Of a stretch of 31,076 nt of DNA, positions 1-7,592 are shown piece after piece. Below the pieces are notes generated by a model that made no database searches, was not told the DNA's origin, and saw only the letters and a program-made list of their open reading frames with translations. Each line of letters starts with the position of its first letter. Position 1 is the first letter of the stretch. The stretch is from Nitrososphaera sp. (GTDB lineage Archaea; Thermoproteota; Nitrososphaeria; Nitrososphaerales; Nitrososphaeraceae): assembly GCA_025450475.1 (NCBI GenBank), contig JANWHJ010000037.1:1-31076 (forward strand). The letters are read 5' to 3'. The translations under genes and the position numbers were made by a program.

Positions 1-2
1 GA

Positions 3-260
3 ATCAGAAAGACCCATATCATGTATAAGGCGAACCTCAGTTACGAGCAGGTTCACCTCTACCTAAGAGAGTTGACCGGCAAAAGGCTCCTCATCCAAGA
101 TGGCCTGATCTACAGAACGACTGACAAGGGAAGGGAATTCCTGATTTACTACACCCGACTGACAGAGTTCTTGGAAGAGCCACAGGTCATCAGTTCGCCC
201 TACATCAGAGATAGGCTCGCGACACCTGCACTTCATTTGGGCAAAAAGATTATTAGATAA
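3..260 (+). CDS. Winged-helix transcriptional regulator, 5' end outside window
   Basis: The reading frame is open to the left edge: codons before the ATG at 21 read IRKTHI, so the ATG is internal and the gene starts upstream. The pattern RKTHIMYKANLSYEQVHLYL, followed by a short wing-like IYRTTDKGREFL, is characteristic of the small archaeal winged-helix family (PF14947-like) that is abundant in Thaumarchaeota. Helix and wing segments are both visible, so it probably binds DNA as a dimer; its target is unknown. The stop lies 16 nt before the HtrA-like protease on the same strand, so the two may be co-transcribed. The family call rests on motif memory, not on an alignment. Confidence 0.8.
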   Translation: MRKTHIMYKANLSYEQVHLYLRELTGKRLLIQDGLIYRTTDKGREFLIYYTRLTEFLEEPQVISSPYIRDRLATPALHLGKKIIR

Positions 261-276
261 TAGTGGGATATTTTTA

Positions 277-1482
277 GTGGCATTGAACAAGGCAATCCTG
301 GCAGCGGGAATTATCATCGCCGGCGTTGCAATCTTTTTTGCATATTCGCAGTTTGTCGATCTCCACGACCTTGGCACCCCGCCATTCATCGCAAATCTTG
401 ACTTTACGCATACGAACCAAGATGGGAGGGCGGGCCTCGATGACGACGCATTTGAAGTGGGCAGAGTGAGCACGGTAGAAGCCTCTGACTCGGAGTTGAG
501 CCTGCCGGATCTGTTTTTGAAAGTGGAAAAGTCAGTCGTGCAGATAACTGACAGTCACGAAACGAACCCGCTAGACTCTCGTCTCGGCTCGGGTTTTGTC
601 TACGATAACAATGGCCACGTCATCACAAACAACCACGTAGTGAGCGGCGGGGGAAGGCTCGACGTCACATTCCTTGACGGCACGGTTTATCGTGCGGTAC
701 TGATAGGGTCTGACCCGTTCACCGACCTTGCGGTCCTCTACGTGGAAGAAGTTCCGCCGGAAAAGCTCGTTCCACTGCCACTTGCAGATTCATCCGCGAT
801 TAGAGTGGGCGAGCAGGTTGCAGCCATTGGCAACCCGTTCGGGCTCTCAGGTTCGATGAGCGCCGGCATTATCAGCGGAGTCGGCAGGCTCATACCCGCG
901 CAGGAAGCCGGCGACTTCTCCATACCAGACGTCATACAAACTGACGCGCCGATCAATCCCGGGAACTCGGGTGGGCCGCTGCTCAACCTGAAGGGTGAGG
1001 TCATAGGTATCAACTCTGCCATTTATTCAACCACCGGCCAGTTCGCCGGCGTGGGCTTCTCAATCCCGTCAAATACGATGGGCAAGGTTGTGCCGTCGCT
1101 CATCACCTCGGGGTCGTTCCATCATCCATGGCTTGGCGTGGCCGGGAGGGACATGACGCCAGGAATAGCAGAGCGCCTCGGCCTTAAGGAGCCCCGCGGA
1201 TTTCTGGTGATGGAAGTGGTCGCCGGGAGCCCTGCGGAAGCAGCGGGCATCAGGGGAGGCGACGAGGACGCAACCATAGACGGCGCGCCGGCACGGCTCG
1301 GCGGCGATGTCATAGTTAGTGTAGACAACAAGACCGTGAGAAAGATAGACGACATCCTTGTCTACCTTCAGAGAGAAAAGACCGTAGGCGACCAGCTACA
1401 GCTGACGATACTGCGCGATGGGCAGGAAATGAATGTCACGACAGTGCTCGGAGCAAGACCCAGCCAGCAGGAATCGCCGTAG
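277..1482 (+). CDS. HtrA/DegP-like trypsin-type serine protease with PDZ domain
   Basis: This 401-residue protein starts at GTG. Residues 5-22 form one hydrophobic segment, a signal anchor that would place the catalytic part outside the membrane. The trypsin-fold triad is visible as His120 (ITNNHVV), Asp150 (DPFTDLAVL) and Ser231 (INPGNSGGPLL). Residues about 285-395 form a single PDZ domain, with WLGV near its start and GSPAEAAGI in the middle. Bacterial HtrA proteins degrade or refold damaged envelope proteins, and the same role outside the archaeal membrane is likely. The length and single PDZ domain resemble DegS-type proteins. No TATA box of its own is obvious in the 16-nt gap to the upstream regulator, so read-through transcription is likely. 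Confidence 0.93.
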   Translation: MALNKAILAAGIIIAGVAIFFAYSQFVDLHDLGTPPFIANLDFTHTNQDGRAGLDDDAFEVGRVSTVEASDSELSLPDLFLKVEKSVVQITDSHETNPLDSRLGSGFVYDNNGHVITNNHVVSGGGRLDVTFLDGTVYRAVLIGSDPFTDLAVLYVEEVPPEKLVPLPLADSSAIRVGEQVAAIGNPFGLSGSMSAGIISGVGRLIPAQEAGDFSIPDVIQTDAPINPGNSGGPLLNLKGEVIGINSAIYSTTGQFAGVGFSIPSNTMGKVVPSLITSGSFHHPWLGVAGRDMTPGIAERLGLKEPRGFLVMEVVAGSPAEAAGIRGGDEDATIDGAPARLGGDVIVSVDNKTVRKIDDILVYLQREKTVGDQLQLTILRDGQEMNVTTVLGARPSQQESP

Positions 1483-1600
1483 AAAAGTCGTTTCGTTTAC
1501 TTGTCACGAATTTGCTTGGTAGAGTGCTATGCGAGGATGCACAAAAGGGGGCTCAGCCTTGTCGAAGCATTAGCCAATAGAATATGTGGATGAAGTGAAG

Positions 1601-1633
1601 GTTGATTAGGCAGATTATTAGAGGATAATCAAC
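1601..1633. repeat. Inverted repeat, 8-bp arms
   Basis: GTTGATTA at 1601-1608 is the exact reverse complement of TAATCAAC at 1626-1633, with a 17-nt loop. A nested alternative pairs GATTAT with ATAATC inside the same stretch, so two mutually exclusive hairpins are possible. It lies about 120 nt after the protease stop and 150 nt before the response regulator start. Confidence 0.6.
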
Positions 1634-1739
1634 AAACTTGCCCAATCCGTCACGACACAATGAGTAACTGCCCTGCCGTCTTGTTTAACATAGTTAGTGA
1701 TCTATTCAGAAAACTCTAATCAAGTGTTACCTAAAATGG

Positions 1740-1747
1740 TTAAATAT
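1740..1747 (+). promoter_or_regulatory. TATA box for response regulator
   Basis: TTAAATAT lies about 39 nt before the TTG start at 1783, which predicts a transcript start near 1769 and a leader of about 14 nt. Confidence 0.45.
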
Positions 1748-1782
1748 GATTGATGGTAATTTTGTTCTAGAAGGGTATTTTC

Positions 1783-2166
1783 TTGGCAAGAATTTTGCTA
1801 GTTGACGATGAACCAGACGTTGCGGCTACTTACAAAATGGGTCTTGAACGCGATGGTCTTGTAGTTGATGCATTCACCGACCCAATTGCAGCATTAGACC
1901 AATTCAAACACGATTACTATGCGATGCTCATAACAGACATTAGAATGCCCGACATGAATGGGTTTGAACTTTACCGGCAAATAAGAAAGAAAGATGATAA
2001 GATCAAAGTTGCTTTCATGACTGCATTTGAAATCTATGAAAATGAATTCAGCAAGGTATTCAAGAACACTGAAGTAAAGCTCTTTTTCAAAAAGCCCGTA
2101 ACGTTATCAGAACTTGTTTTACGAGTGAAGGAAGAACTGAACGATGACGTCGCAGTTGCAAAATGA
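1783..2166 (+). CDS. Single-domain response regulator (receiver domain only)
   Basis: This 127-residue CheY-like receiver starts at TTG. The acidic pair is Asp8-Asp9 (LLVDDEP), the phospho-acceptor is Asp52 (LITDIRMPDMNG), the switch Thr is Thr80 (VAFMTAF), and the conserved Lys is Lys104 before a Pro (FFKKP). No output domain follows the receiver fold, so it signals by protein contact or is an intermediate in a phosphorelay. No histidine kinase is visible in the window, so its partner must be encoded elsewhere; Nitrososphaera genomes carry many such orphan receivers. It is isolated, with non-coding sequence on both sides, and is followed closely by a 16-bp palindrome. Its base composition is more AT-rich than the complex I genes. 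Confidence 0.93.
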   Translation: MARILLVDDEPDVAATYKMGLERDGLVVDAFTDPIAALDQFKHDYYAMLITDIRMPDMNGFELYRQIRKKDDKIKVAFMTAFEIYENEFSKVFKNTEVKLFFKKPVTLSELVLRVKEELNDDVAVAK

Positions 2167-2182
2167 CAAAGCTTTTGCGCTC

Positions 2183-2198
2183 TACTGACATGTCAGTA
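2183..2198. repeat. 16-bp perfect palindrome
   Basis: TACTGACATGTCAGTA is perfectly self-complementary with no loop. It begins 16 nt after the response regulator stop codon. Such a site would suit a dimeric DNA-binding protein better than an RNA hairpin. A second inverted repeat, AGTCATG (2201-2207) with CATGACT (2247-2253), starts 2 nt later. Confidence 0.65.
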
Positions 2199-2470
2199 TG
2201 AGTCATGGCGTTCCCTAAGCTCATTAGCTCGTGTCCCACGCATGCTCATGACTGCTTTACGTTGCAAGTGCATTAGATGCAATCACGACAGCATACCGGG
2301 CACGTCCGTCCGCTCCTGCCTTGAAAAACAGAAAAGTTTTTGGCCTGCTTGGTTAGTCGATGAATCGCAACGCCGAACTCGAATTAGTGAAATGTAAGAA
2401 ATGAATGTAATAGTGCCGATATTTGGTTATTAATGCATCAATGATTCACAAACGTGTGGGGTTTGGTTGA

Positions 2471-2480
2471 ATAGTTTATT
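2471..2480 (+). promoter_or_regulatory. TATA box for 41-residue zinc protein
   Basis: ATAGTTTATT is centred about 23 nt before the ATG at 2498, the spacing expected for a leaderless archaeal transcript. Confidence 0.45.
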
Positions 2481-2497
2481 GTCATACTCCTGTTACG

Positions 2498-2623
2498 ATG
2501 TCCAGCTGTCACATCTGCGGCTTAGAAAATGAAATGGTCTGGTCGTGTTTATGGGACGACAAGGATCATTGCACAGTTTGTCATTTCAAGGGCGAAGCTG
2601 AACAGCCGATTACCCGACACTAA
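2498..2623 (+). CDS. Small zinc-finger-like protein, 41 residues
   Basis: Translation from the ATG at 2498 gives a 41-residue protein starting MSSCHICGLENEM and ending EQPITRH. Cysteines at 4 and 7 (CHIC) and at 25 and 28 with His29 (CTVCH) form two zinc knuckles about 17 residues apart, as in a zinc ribbon; Cys17 and His24 add possible ligands. Thaumarchaeal genomes carry many tiny CxxC proteins of unknown function, and this looks like one of them. A TATA-like element lies at leaderless spacing upstream. Function is unknown; binding to nucleic acid or to a protein is possible. It overlaps a longer out-of-frame ORF (2529-2723) that has no recognisable features and which I do not call. Confidence 0.6.
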   Translation: MSSCHICGLENEMVWSCLWDDKDHCTVCHFKGEAEQPITRH

Positions 2624-3051
2624 ACAGTTCCTGCAGGCAAAACTCCCCGGCAGGTGTAAGCCTAATGTAGTCCATCTTCCTTATCTTCTAGAAGATTTCT
2701 GCGCAAACAATAAGATAGGTTGATCCTTGTTTCTTTCCGTAGCCAATTCCCATGGTCTTGGGGTGACCGGTCCACGTCTGCATCATGTTCCCGGCCCCCA
2801 CCAACGATTTTCTAAAGTTGGTCCGGTTTGGCTTTTCCTTCTTTGTTCTAGAATATAACATCATAGGTCTTTTAAGAAGATCCTCACTTTTGTTACCACC
2901 ACTCATGATCGGCTGGGCCGGTACGACCGCCTTGTCACCCAATTGCCGGCCAGGTCAACGCTTTTTCAAAACACTCTTGTACGACTTTTCTGAAAGCATA
3001 GGCGGCTGTCGGCCTCCAACGAGCACTTCGATCTAGAACATTAAATTAATA
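2624..3051. other. Intergenic region of 428 nt
   Basis: No gene can be supported. Both strands have short open frames (for example 2688-2942 minus and 2785-3036 plus) without recognisable motifs or well-placed promoters. The right end carries the TATA-like TTAAATTAAT at 3041-3050, upstream of the prenyl synthase. Confidence 0.5.
3041..3050 (+). promoter_or_regulatory. TATA box for prenyl diphosphate synthase
   Basis: TTAAATTAAT is only about 7 nt from the TTG at 3052 but about 46 nt before the TTG at 3091. A transcript starting near 3071 would exclude the first TTG and leave a leader of about 20 nt for the second. Confidence 0.55.
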
Positions 3052-3090
3052 TTGACACGGATTAGAGTATTCTTAGGAAAAGAGCTGGTT

Positions 3091-3951
3091 TTGAGCAGGA
3101 GAAACATCGAGATCAATCCTTTGATTGAGCAGTTTGCAGACCAGCTCGTAAGAATAGAAGACGCGCTAGTGCGCGAGCTTGAACTCTATTCCTGGTCAGA
3201 ATTCCACGCGCCCTTACGGTATGCCTGCGACGGCGGAAAGCGCATCAGGCCGCTCATACTCGTGCTGTCTGCCGAGTGCATCAACTCGAAAAACCCCGGG
3301 CCCGATGCTTACTTTGCTGCCTCGGCGATAGAGCTCCTGCACACAGAATCGATAATCCACGATGACATTATCGATGAGGAAAACCAGCGGCGCGGCAAAC
3401 CCTCGTTTCATGTGAAGTATGGCTACAACAGCAGCATCCTCACAGCCGACTTTGTGCTAGGCATCATACTCAACATTGGGTCAAAACTGAAGGATCCGCG
3501 CGTTGTCAGTGAATTGTCAAACGCAGCAACTAGGATGAGTGAAGGTGAGATGATGGAGATAAGGATCAACAAATCACCGGACATCACTCACGACGATTAC
3601 ATCAAGGTGCTCGAATTCAAAACCGCATCGCTTTTTGAAGCGTCAGCAAAGATAGGTGCAGTAATTGGTGGTGGCAATGACGACCAGATCCGGGCCATGA
3701 CGTCGTTTGGCAACCTCCTCGGTATTGCTTATCAAATTCACGATGATCTCATCGACTGGAACAATGAAAATAGGCTTTTCAACATGCTCGTAAGAAAGAA
3801 CGGCAGATCACAGGAGCTGGTTGATGAGATGGATAAGCTCTATCAGTCGTATGCGGCCAAAGCCAAGAATGAGCTACGCAAGATAACTGCAGAAAGCAAA
3901 GCCAGATGCCACTTAGAACATTTGACTGACCTGGCTTCTCTCCAGTTTTAG
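3091..3951 (+). CDS. Polyprenyl (probably geranylgeranyl) diphosphate synthase
   Basis: This trans-prenyltransferase condenses isopentenyl diphosphate with an allylic primer to make isoprenoid chains for archaeal lipids. From TTG 3091 it has 286 residues; an alternative TTG at 3052 adds 13, but the TATA box at 3041-3050 sits too close to that codon. Motifs in order are GGKRIRP (48-54), the first Asp-rich motif DDIID (91-95) followed by RRGKP, a Lys-Thr pair near 177, and the second Asp-rich motif DDLID (218-222). All are intact, so it should be active. The residue five before the first motif, a known chain-length determinant, is Glu86 where aromatic or small residues are usual, so product length is uncertain. 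It is convergent with nuoN, 36 nt apart. Confidence 0.9.
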   Translation: MSRRNIEINPLIEQFADQLVRIEDALVRELELYSWSEFHAPLRYACDGGKRIRPLILVLSAECINSKNPGPDAYFAASAIELLHTESIIHDDIIDEENQRRGKPSFHVKYGYNSSILTADFVLGIILNIGSKLKDPRVVSELSNAATRMSEGEMMEIRINKSPDITHDDYIKVLEFKTASLFEASAKIGAVIGGGNDDQIRAMTSFGNLLGIAYQIHDDLIDWNNENRLFNMLVRKNGRSQELVDEMDKLYQSYAAKAKNELRKITAESKARCHLEHLTDLASLQF

Positions 3952-3987
3952 TCCGCTATAAAAGAAGCAATTTGGTGCACGAGCGCG

Positions 3988-5502
3988 TTAGTTGCCGCCG
4001 ATCATTGTCACCTGAGTGATGCTCGACGACAAGTCGGGGATAGCCCTTGACGCAAAGTCAAGCAGCGGGGCGTGCCAGATGCCAAAGCCCACCATGAACA
4101 CCATCGCAAACACGAGCACGGCAACGATCGCTCTTGGCTCTTTTACCCGGCTCATGTCCGGTCCCTCTTCCATGTACATTTTTCTAATTATCCAAGCATA
4201 GTAGCCAAGTGATAGCGCGCTGTTCAGCACGCCTGCTATTGCAAGCCACGGACCCCACTCTACCAGCGGGCCGGAGTTGATGCCTGCACCAAAGATCACC
4301 AGCTTGCTCCAGAACCCGCTGAGTGGAGGCACGCCTGCAAGTGCAAGCAGAGATATCGAAAGTGCGATTGCGGTTATCGGCATGCGCCGGCCAAGGCCTC
4401 GATACTTATCCAGGCTGTAGCCGGCAAGCGCCACCGCTACCGACGCAGCGGCGATGAACGCCGCGGACTTCATTACGGCATGGTTGATAATGTGGAAGAG
4501 CGAGCCGGTTAGTGCCTGATCTGAATAGGGCGCAAGCGCGATGCCCATCATGATGTAGCCTGCCTGCGCGATGGAAGAATATGCCAGAATCCTAGGTACG
4601 CTCTTTTGCACTAGAGCGCCGAGGTTACCAAGTATCATTGTGAACACTGCTACTACCCCAAGGGTGAGTGTCCAGTCCAAGTTGAGTGCAAACATGCCAA
4701 GGACGATTACGCGGAGGGCAGCGGCAAAGCCAGCCTTCTTTGTCCCGGCAGCCAGTAGCGCGCCGATTGTGGTGGGTGAGCCCTCATAGGCATCTGGCAA
4801 CCACATGTGGAACGGAACGAGGCCCATCTTGAAGCCAAAGCCGGCGATGAACAGTGCGACGGCGAGCAAACCAATCGGCATGAGGCTCTCATCGAGGCTT
4901 GCCATCGCGCCTATCGAGTCTCCGATATTGGTCGTGCCGGTTATGCCGTAGACGAGACCTATCGCGAGGACGATCAAGGCTGAGGACAGCGCGCCGAACA
5001 TGAAATATTTTATCGCCGCTTCGTTCGATATTGGGTCGCGCTTTGCAAAGCCTGCTAGCGCGTATGTGGGAAGCGACATCAGCTCCCAAGCAACCAGCAG
5101 CATCACAAGATCGGTAGAGTAGGCGATTATCACCATGCCAATGCTGGACAGCAGTATGAGCGAGTAGTAGGCCGCAGGGTTCGATTTGCCCTTATAATAG
5201 TTCCACGACGACGCCGTGACCATTATGGAAACCAGCAACAGCGCGATGGCAAAGAACGAGCCAAACATGTCGTCGACTATTACATCCTGTGAGAACGCCA
5301 CAGCCGGCAGCACCTCGCCGGTGAATATCCTGAAGACGACTATTCCCATCGCAACAACGAGCGCGCCAAAAGCGATCGCACTGTAGATCTTGTTCCGGTC
5401 AGCTCCCCTTTCGCGTCTGCCTGCGTCTATTGCAGGGATGGCGAGTCCCACCACACCCAGGATTATCGTCACGAGGATAGGAGTAGAGAAAAGGTCAACC
5501 AT
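3988..5502 (-). CDS. nuoN: Complex I subunit N (antiporter-like, membrane)
   Basis: This 504-residue polytopic protein has about 14 membrane helices and belongs to the Mrp-antiporter-like subunits that carry the ion channels of complex I. The conserved helix with a charged residue, AWELMSLPTYALAGF, and the mid-protein FGFKMGLVPFHMWLPDAYEG, with its channel Lys and the His-x-Trp-Leu-Pro motif, are both clear. It is the last gene of the operon. The ATG at 5502 follows the nuoL stop by 11 nt and is preceded by AGGTG, a partial Shine-Dalgarno. Length is normal for the family. Assignment as N rather than M rests on its short length, the ELMSLP motif and its place at the operon end. Confidence 0.93.
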   Translation of the reverse strand: MVDLFSTPILVTIILGVVGLAIPAIDAGRRERGADRNKIYSAIAFGALVVAMGIVVFRIFTGEVLPAVAFSQDVIVDDMFGSFFAIALLLVSIMVTASSWNYYKGKSNPAAYYSLILLSSIGMVIIAYSTDLVMLLVAWELMSLPTYALAGFAKRDPISNEAAIKYFMFGALSSALIVLAIGLVYGITGTTNIGDSIGAMASLDESLMPIGLLAVALFIAGFGFKMGLVPFHMWLPDAYEGSPTTIGALLAAGTKKAGFAAALRVIVLGMFALNLDWTLTLGVVAVFTMILGNLGALVQKSVPRILAYSSIAQAGYIMMGIALAPYSDQALTGSLFHIINHAVMKSAAFIAAASVAVALAGYSLDKYRGLGRRMPITAIALSISLLALAGVPPLSGFWSKLVIFGAGINSGPLVEWGPWLAIAGVLNSALSLGYYAWIIRKMYMEEGPDMSRVKEPRAIVAVLVFAMVFMVGFGIWHAPLLDFASRAIPDLSSSITQVTMIGGN

Positions 5503-5513
5503 TTTTCATGCAC

Positions 5514-7583
5514 CTATAGCAAGAGTAGCATCATGATTATCATGATGCCCACTGCAAATACGAACAGATATGTCTGTGTTATTCCGGTCTGGCCTCCCTT
5601 TACAATACGGGACATGTATGTCATTGAGTACTGCAAGGCAGGATTCATGCCATCGATTATGGTGCTTTCAAAGTATCTCCACACAAAGCGGTACACTGCC
5701 AGCGGCAAAATCACTCCGCCCCAGTAAAGGGCAGTGTTGAGATACCACCTGTTGTAGAGGAACTTCCAGATTGCCCTTGTCATTATGCTTCTTGAAATGA
5801 TTTGTGGATTTGCCTTCCGGGCAATGTAGAACAGGTAGCCCAGCGCGCCGCCGACCGCGAACGCGCCTACCGATGCTGCAGCGGCTATCGGGTGGAGTCC
5901 AAAGAACGTTCTATCCCCTTCAGGCAAAATGGCGATATGCACTCCTCCTTCTTCCTCTCCAATTCCAAACGATTCTGCAAGATACGCGGCAAACAAACTT
6001 TCGATCTGCGCCTCAAACACAAAGCCGACCACGCCTATGGCTATAGAGGCGACTGCCAGTATCGCGTAAGGCACGAGCATGCTCCGGCCTGCTTCGTGCA
6101 CGTGGTGTCCTTTCTGCTCCATCTCTTCAATGTGCTTGCTCTTATTTCCAAAGAATGCCATCCCTACCATCCTGAAGGTGTAAAACGCGGTCATCACTGC
6201 GACTACAACCGCTACAATAAAGAGCGGCCATGAATACGCATAACCAGAATCAAGCACCGCGGCGAAAATGGCGTCCTTGCTCCAGAAGCCAGAGGTAAAG
6301 AGCGGAGCGCCTGCCAGCGAGAGGCTCGCGAGAAGCATAAAGATGTACGTCTTTCGCATAGGCTTCTTGAGGCCACCCATATCGGTCATGAATCTAGAAC
6401 CCACGGTGTGCAGAATGGCGCCGGCCCCCATAAAGAGCGACGCCTTGAACATCATGTGGCTCATCATGTGGAAAAAGCCGGCTGTGTATCCTTCGACAAA
6501 GTTGAGCGATAACCCTGCGATTCCAAAGGCCATCATCATGTAGCCTATCTGTGAGCCAGTAGAGTACGCCAGCACTTTCTTTATCTCCGGATTGACGAGC
6601 GCCTGCGTCGCAAGCAGGAAAGCAGTGATCGCTCCGACCCAAGCAACAACTTCGAAGAACTGCTCTGTACTGAAGGCACCGATTGTTCCCAGCGCAAAGA
6701 ATAGCGGCCCGATGCGCGCGACTAGGAACACGCCGGCCTTGACCATCGTCGCAGCGTGGATAAGGGCTGAAACTGCGGTCGGGCCGGTCATAGCCTCTAG
6801 AAGCCACTCATTGAGCGGGAATTGCGCCGATTTACCTATCGCGCCACCAAAAAGCAGCACGGCTGCCGGTACTAGTAGGTTCTGTTGCGACATTGCAAAT
6901 GCCCATGATGGATCCTCGAGAAGCTCCTTGAAGCCAAAGGTGCCGGCGTGCATGAAAATCAGGAACATGCCTGCCAGCATCATTGTGTCACCTGCGCGGG
7001 TCATAAGGAATGCCTTCATTCCGGCATGAGTGGGCGAAGTCCACATCGGGATGCCCCCTGCAACGTGACCTTCTCTGCCGACATAGTCCTTCTTCCTGTC
7101 GTAGTACCAGAAGCCAATGAGCGCGTACGACGCTAGCCCGACGCCCTCCCACCCAAAGAAGACCATGAGCAGGTTGTCCGACATGACGATCAGCTGCATC
7201 GAACCGATGAAAAAGAGCATAAAGAACCAATAGCGCGTAAGGTCCCGGTCGCCGTGCATGTAACCTGTCGAGTATACCATGATGAGAAATGAAATCCACG
7301 CCACGAGGTTGGTCATGACTATTGCAAGCGGGTCTGCAAGCACGCCTGCCTTGAGCCCAAACGAAGAAATCCAATTCACTTGACTGTGTACTTCGGTGCC
7401 TTCAAGAGCAAGCGGAAGCAGGGTCGCGGCTGAAACGGCGCTTGCAAGAGCAAATCCTACCGCAGTGTAGTCTCGGATGCGATGGCCGCTGCGGGCAACT
7501 GCCGCTATTATCGCGGCTCCAGCAAAAGGCAGTATCCATACTAGCCAAGCGTTTATTGCGATTCCTTCAAAGCCTGTTGCCAT
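5514..7583 (-). CDS. nuoL: Complex I subunit L (antiporter-like, with lateral helix)
   Basis: This is the largest antiporter-like subunit, about 689 residues. FFGWEGVGLASYALIGFWYYDRK, read as GWEGVGLASYALIGFWY in the fourth or fifth helix, is diagnostic of NuoL. A middle segment with conserved Lys and His residues and the HMMSHMMFKASLF stretch follow. The C-terminal extension ends in a hydrophobic helix (FVFAVGIMIIMMLLLL), consistent with the lateral arm. A GTG at 7592 would add 3 codons, but AGGTGATC, complementary to the 3' end of archaeal 16S rRNA, lies just before the ATG at 7583, so I chose that ATG. The nuoM stop is 9 nt upstream. Confidence 0.94.
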   Translation of the reverse strand: MATGFEGIAINAWLVWILPFAGAAIIAAVARSGHRIRDYTAVGFALASAVSAATLLPLALEGTEVHSQVNWISSFGLKAGVLADPLAIVMTNLVAWISFLIMVYSTGYMHGDRDLTRYWFFMLFFIGSMQLIVMSDNLLMVFFGWEGVGLASYALIGFWYYDRKKDYVGREGHVAGGIPMWTSPTHAGMKAFLMTRAGDTMMLAGMFLIFMHAGTFGFKELLEDPSWAFAMSQQNLLVPAAVLLFGGAIGKSAQFPLNEWLLEAMTGPTAVSALIHAATMVKAGVFLVARIGPLFFALGTIGAFSTEQFFEVVAWVGAITAFLLATQALVNPEIKKVLAYSTGSQIGYMMMAFGIAGLSLNFVEGYTAGFFHMMSHMMFKASLFMGAGAILHTVGSRFMTDMGGLKKPMRKTYIFMLLASLSLAGAPLFTSGFWSKDAIFAAVLDSGYAYSWPLFIVAVVVAVMTAFYTFRMVGMAFFGNKSKHIEEMEQKGHHVHEAGRSMLVPYAILAVASIAIGVVGFVFEAQIESLFAAYLAESFGIGEEEGGVHIAILPEGDRTFFGLHPIAAAASVGAFAVGGALGYLFYIARKANPQIISRSIMTRAIWKFLYNRWYLNTALYWGGVILPLAVYRFVWRYFESTIIDGMNPALQYSMTYMSRIVKGGQTGITQTYLFVFAVGIMIIMMLLLL

Positions 7584-7592
7584 CTTGATCAC

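Larger units (their letters stand above)
1483..1782. other. 300-nt intergenic region with a hairpin and a TATA box
   Basis: No convincing ORF is present. The region holds the inverted repeat at 1601-1633 and, near its right end, a TATA-like element TTAAATAT at 1740-1747 that would serve the response regulator. Confidence 0.6.
2167..2497. other. Intergenic region of 331 nt
   Basis: No gene is seen. It holds the palindrome at 2183-2198, the inverted repeat 2201-2207/2247-2253, a short A/T-rich hairpin (AAAAAC at 2324-2329 with GTTTTT at 2336-2341), and a TATA-like ATAGTTTATT at 2471-2480 serving the small zinc protein that follows. Confidence 0.55.

Noticed and set aside
2529..2723. 64-codon ORF on the plus strand
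   Set aside because: It overlaps the Cys-patterned 41-codon frame, which has better promoter spacing; its own product has no motif.
2688..2942. 84-codon ORF on the minus strand between the zinc protein and prenyl synthase
   Set aside because: It has no recognisable domain, no well-placed promoter or Shine-Dalgarno, and overlaps an equally long ORF on the other strand. A short run around WTGHPKTMGIGYGKKQG looks protein-like, but this is too little to call a gene.
5802..6233. 143-codon ORF on the plus strand inside nuoL
   Set aside because: It is an antisense shadow of nuoL without domain or promoter; the nuoL frame has clear family motifs.
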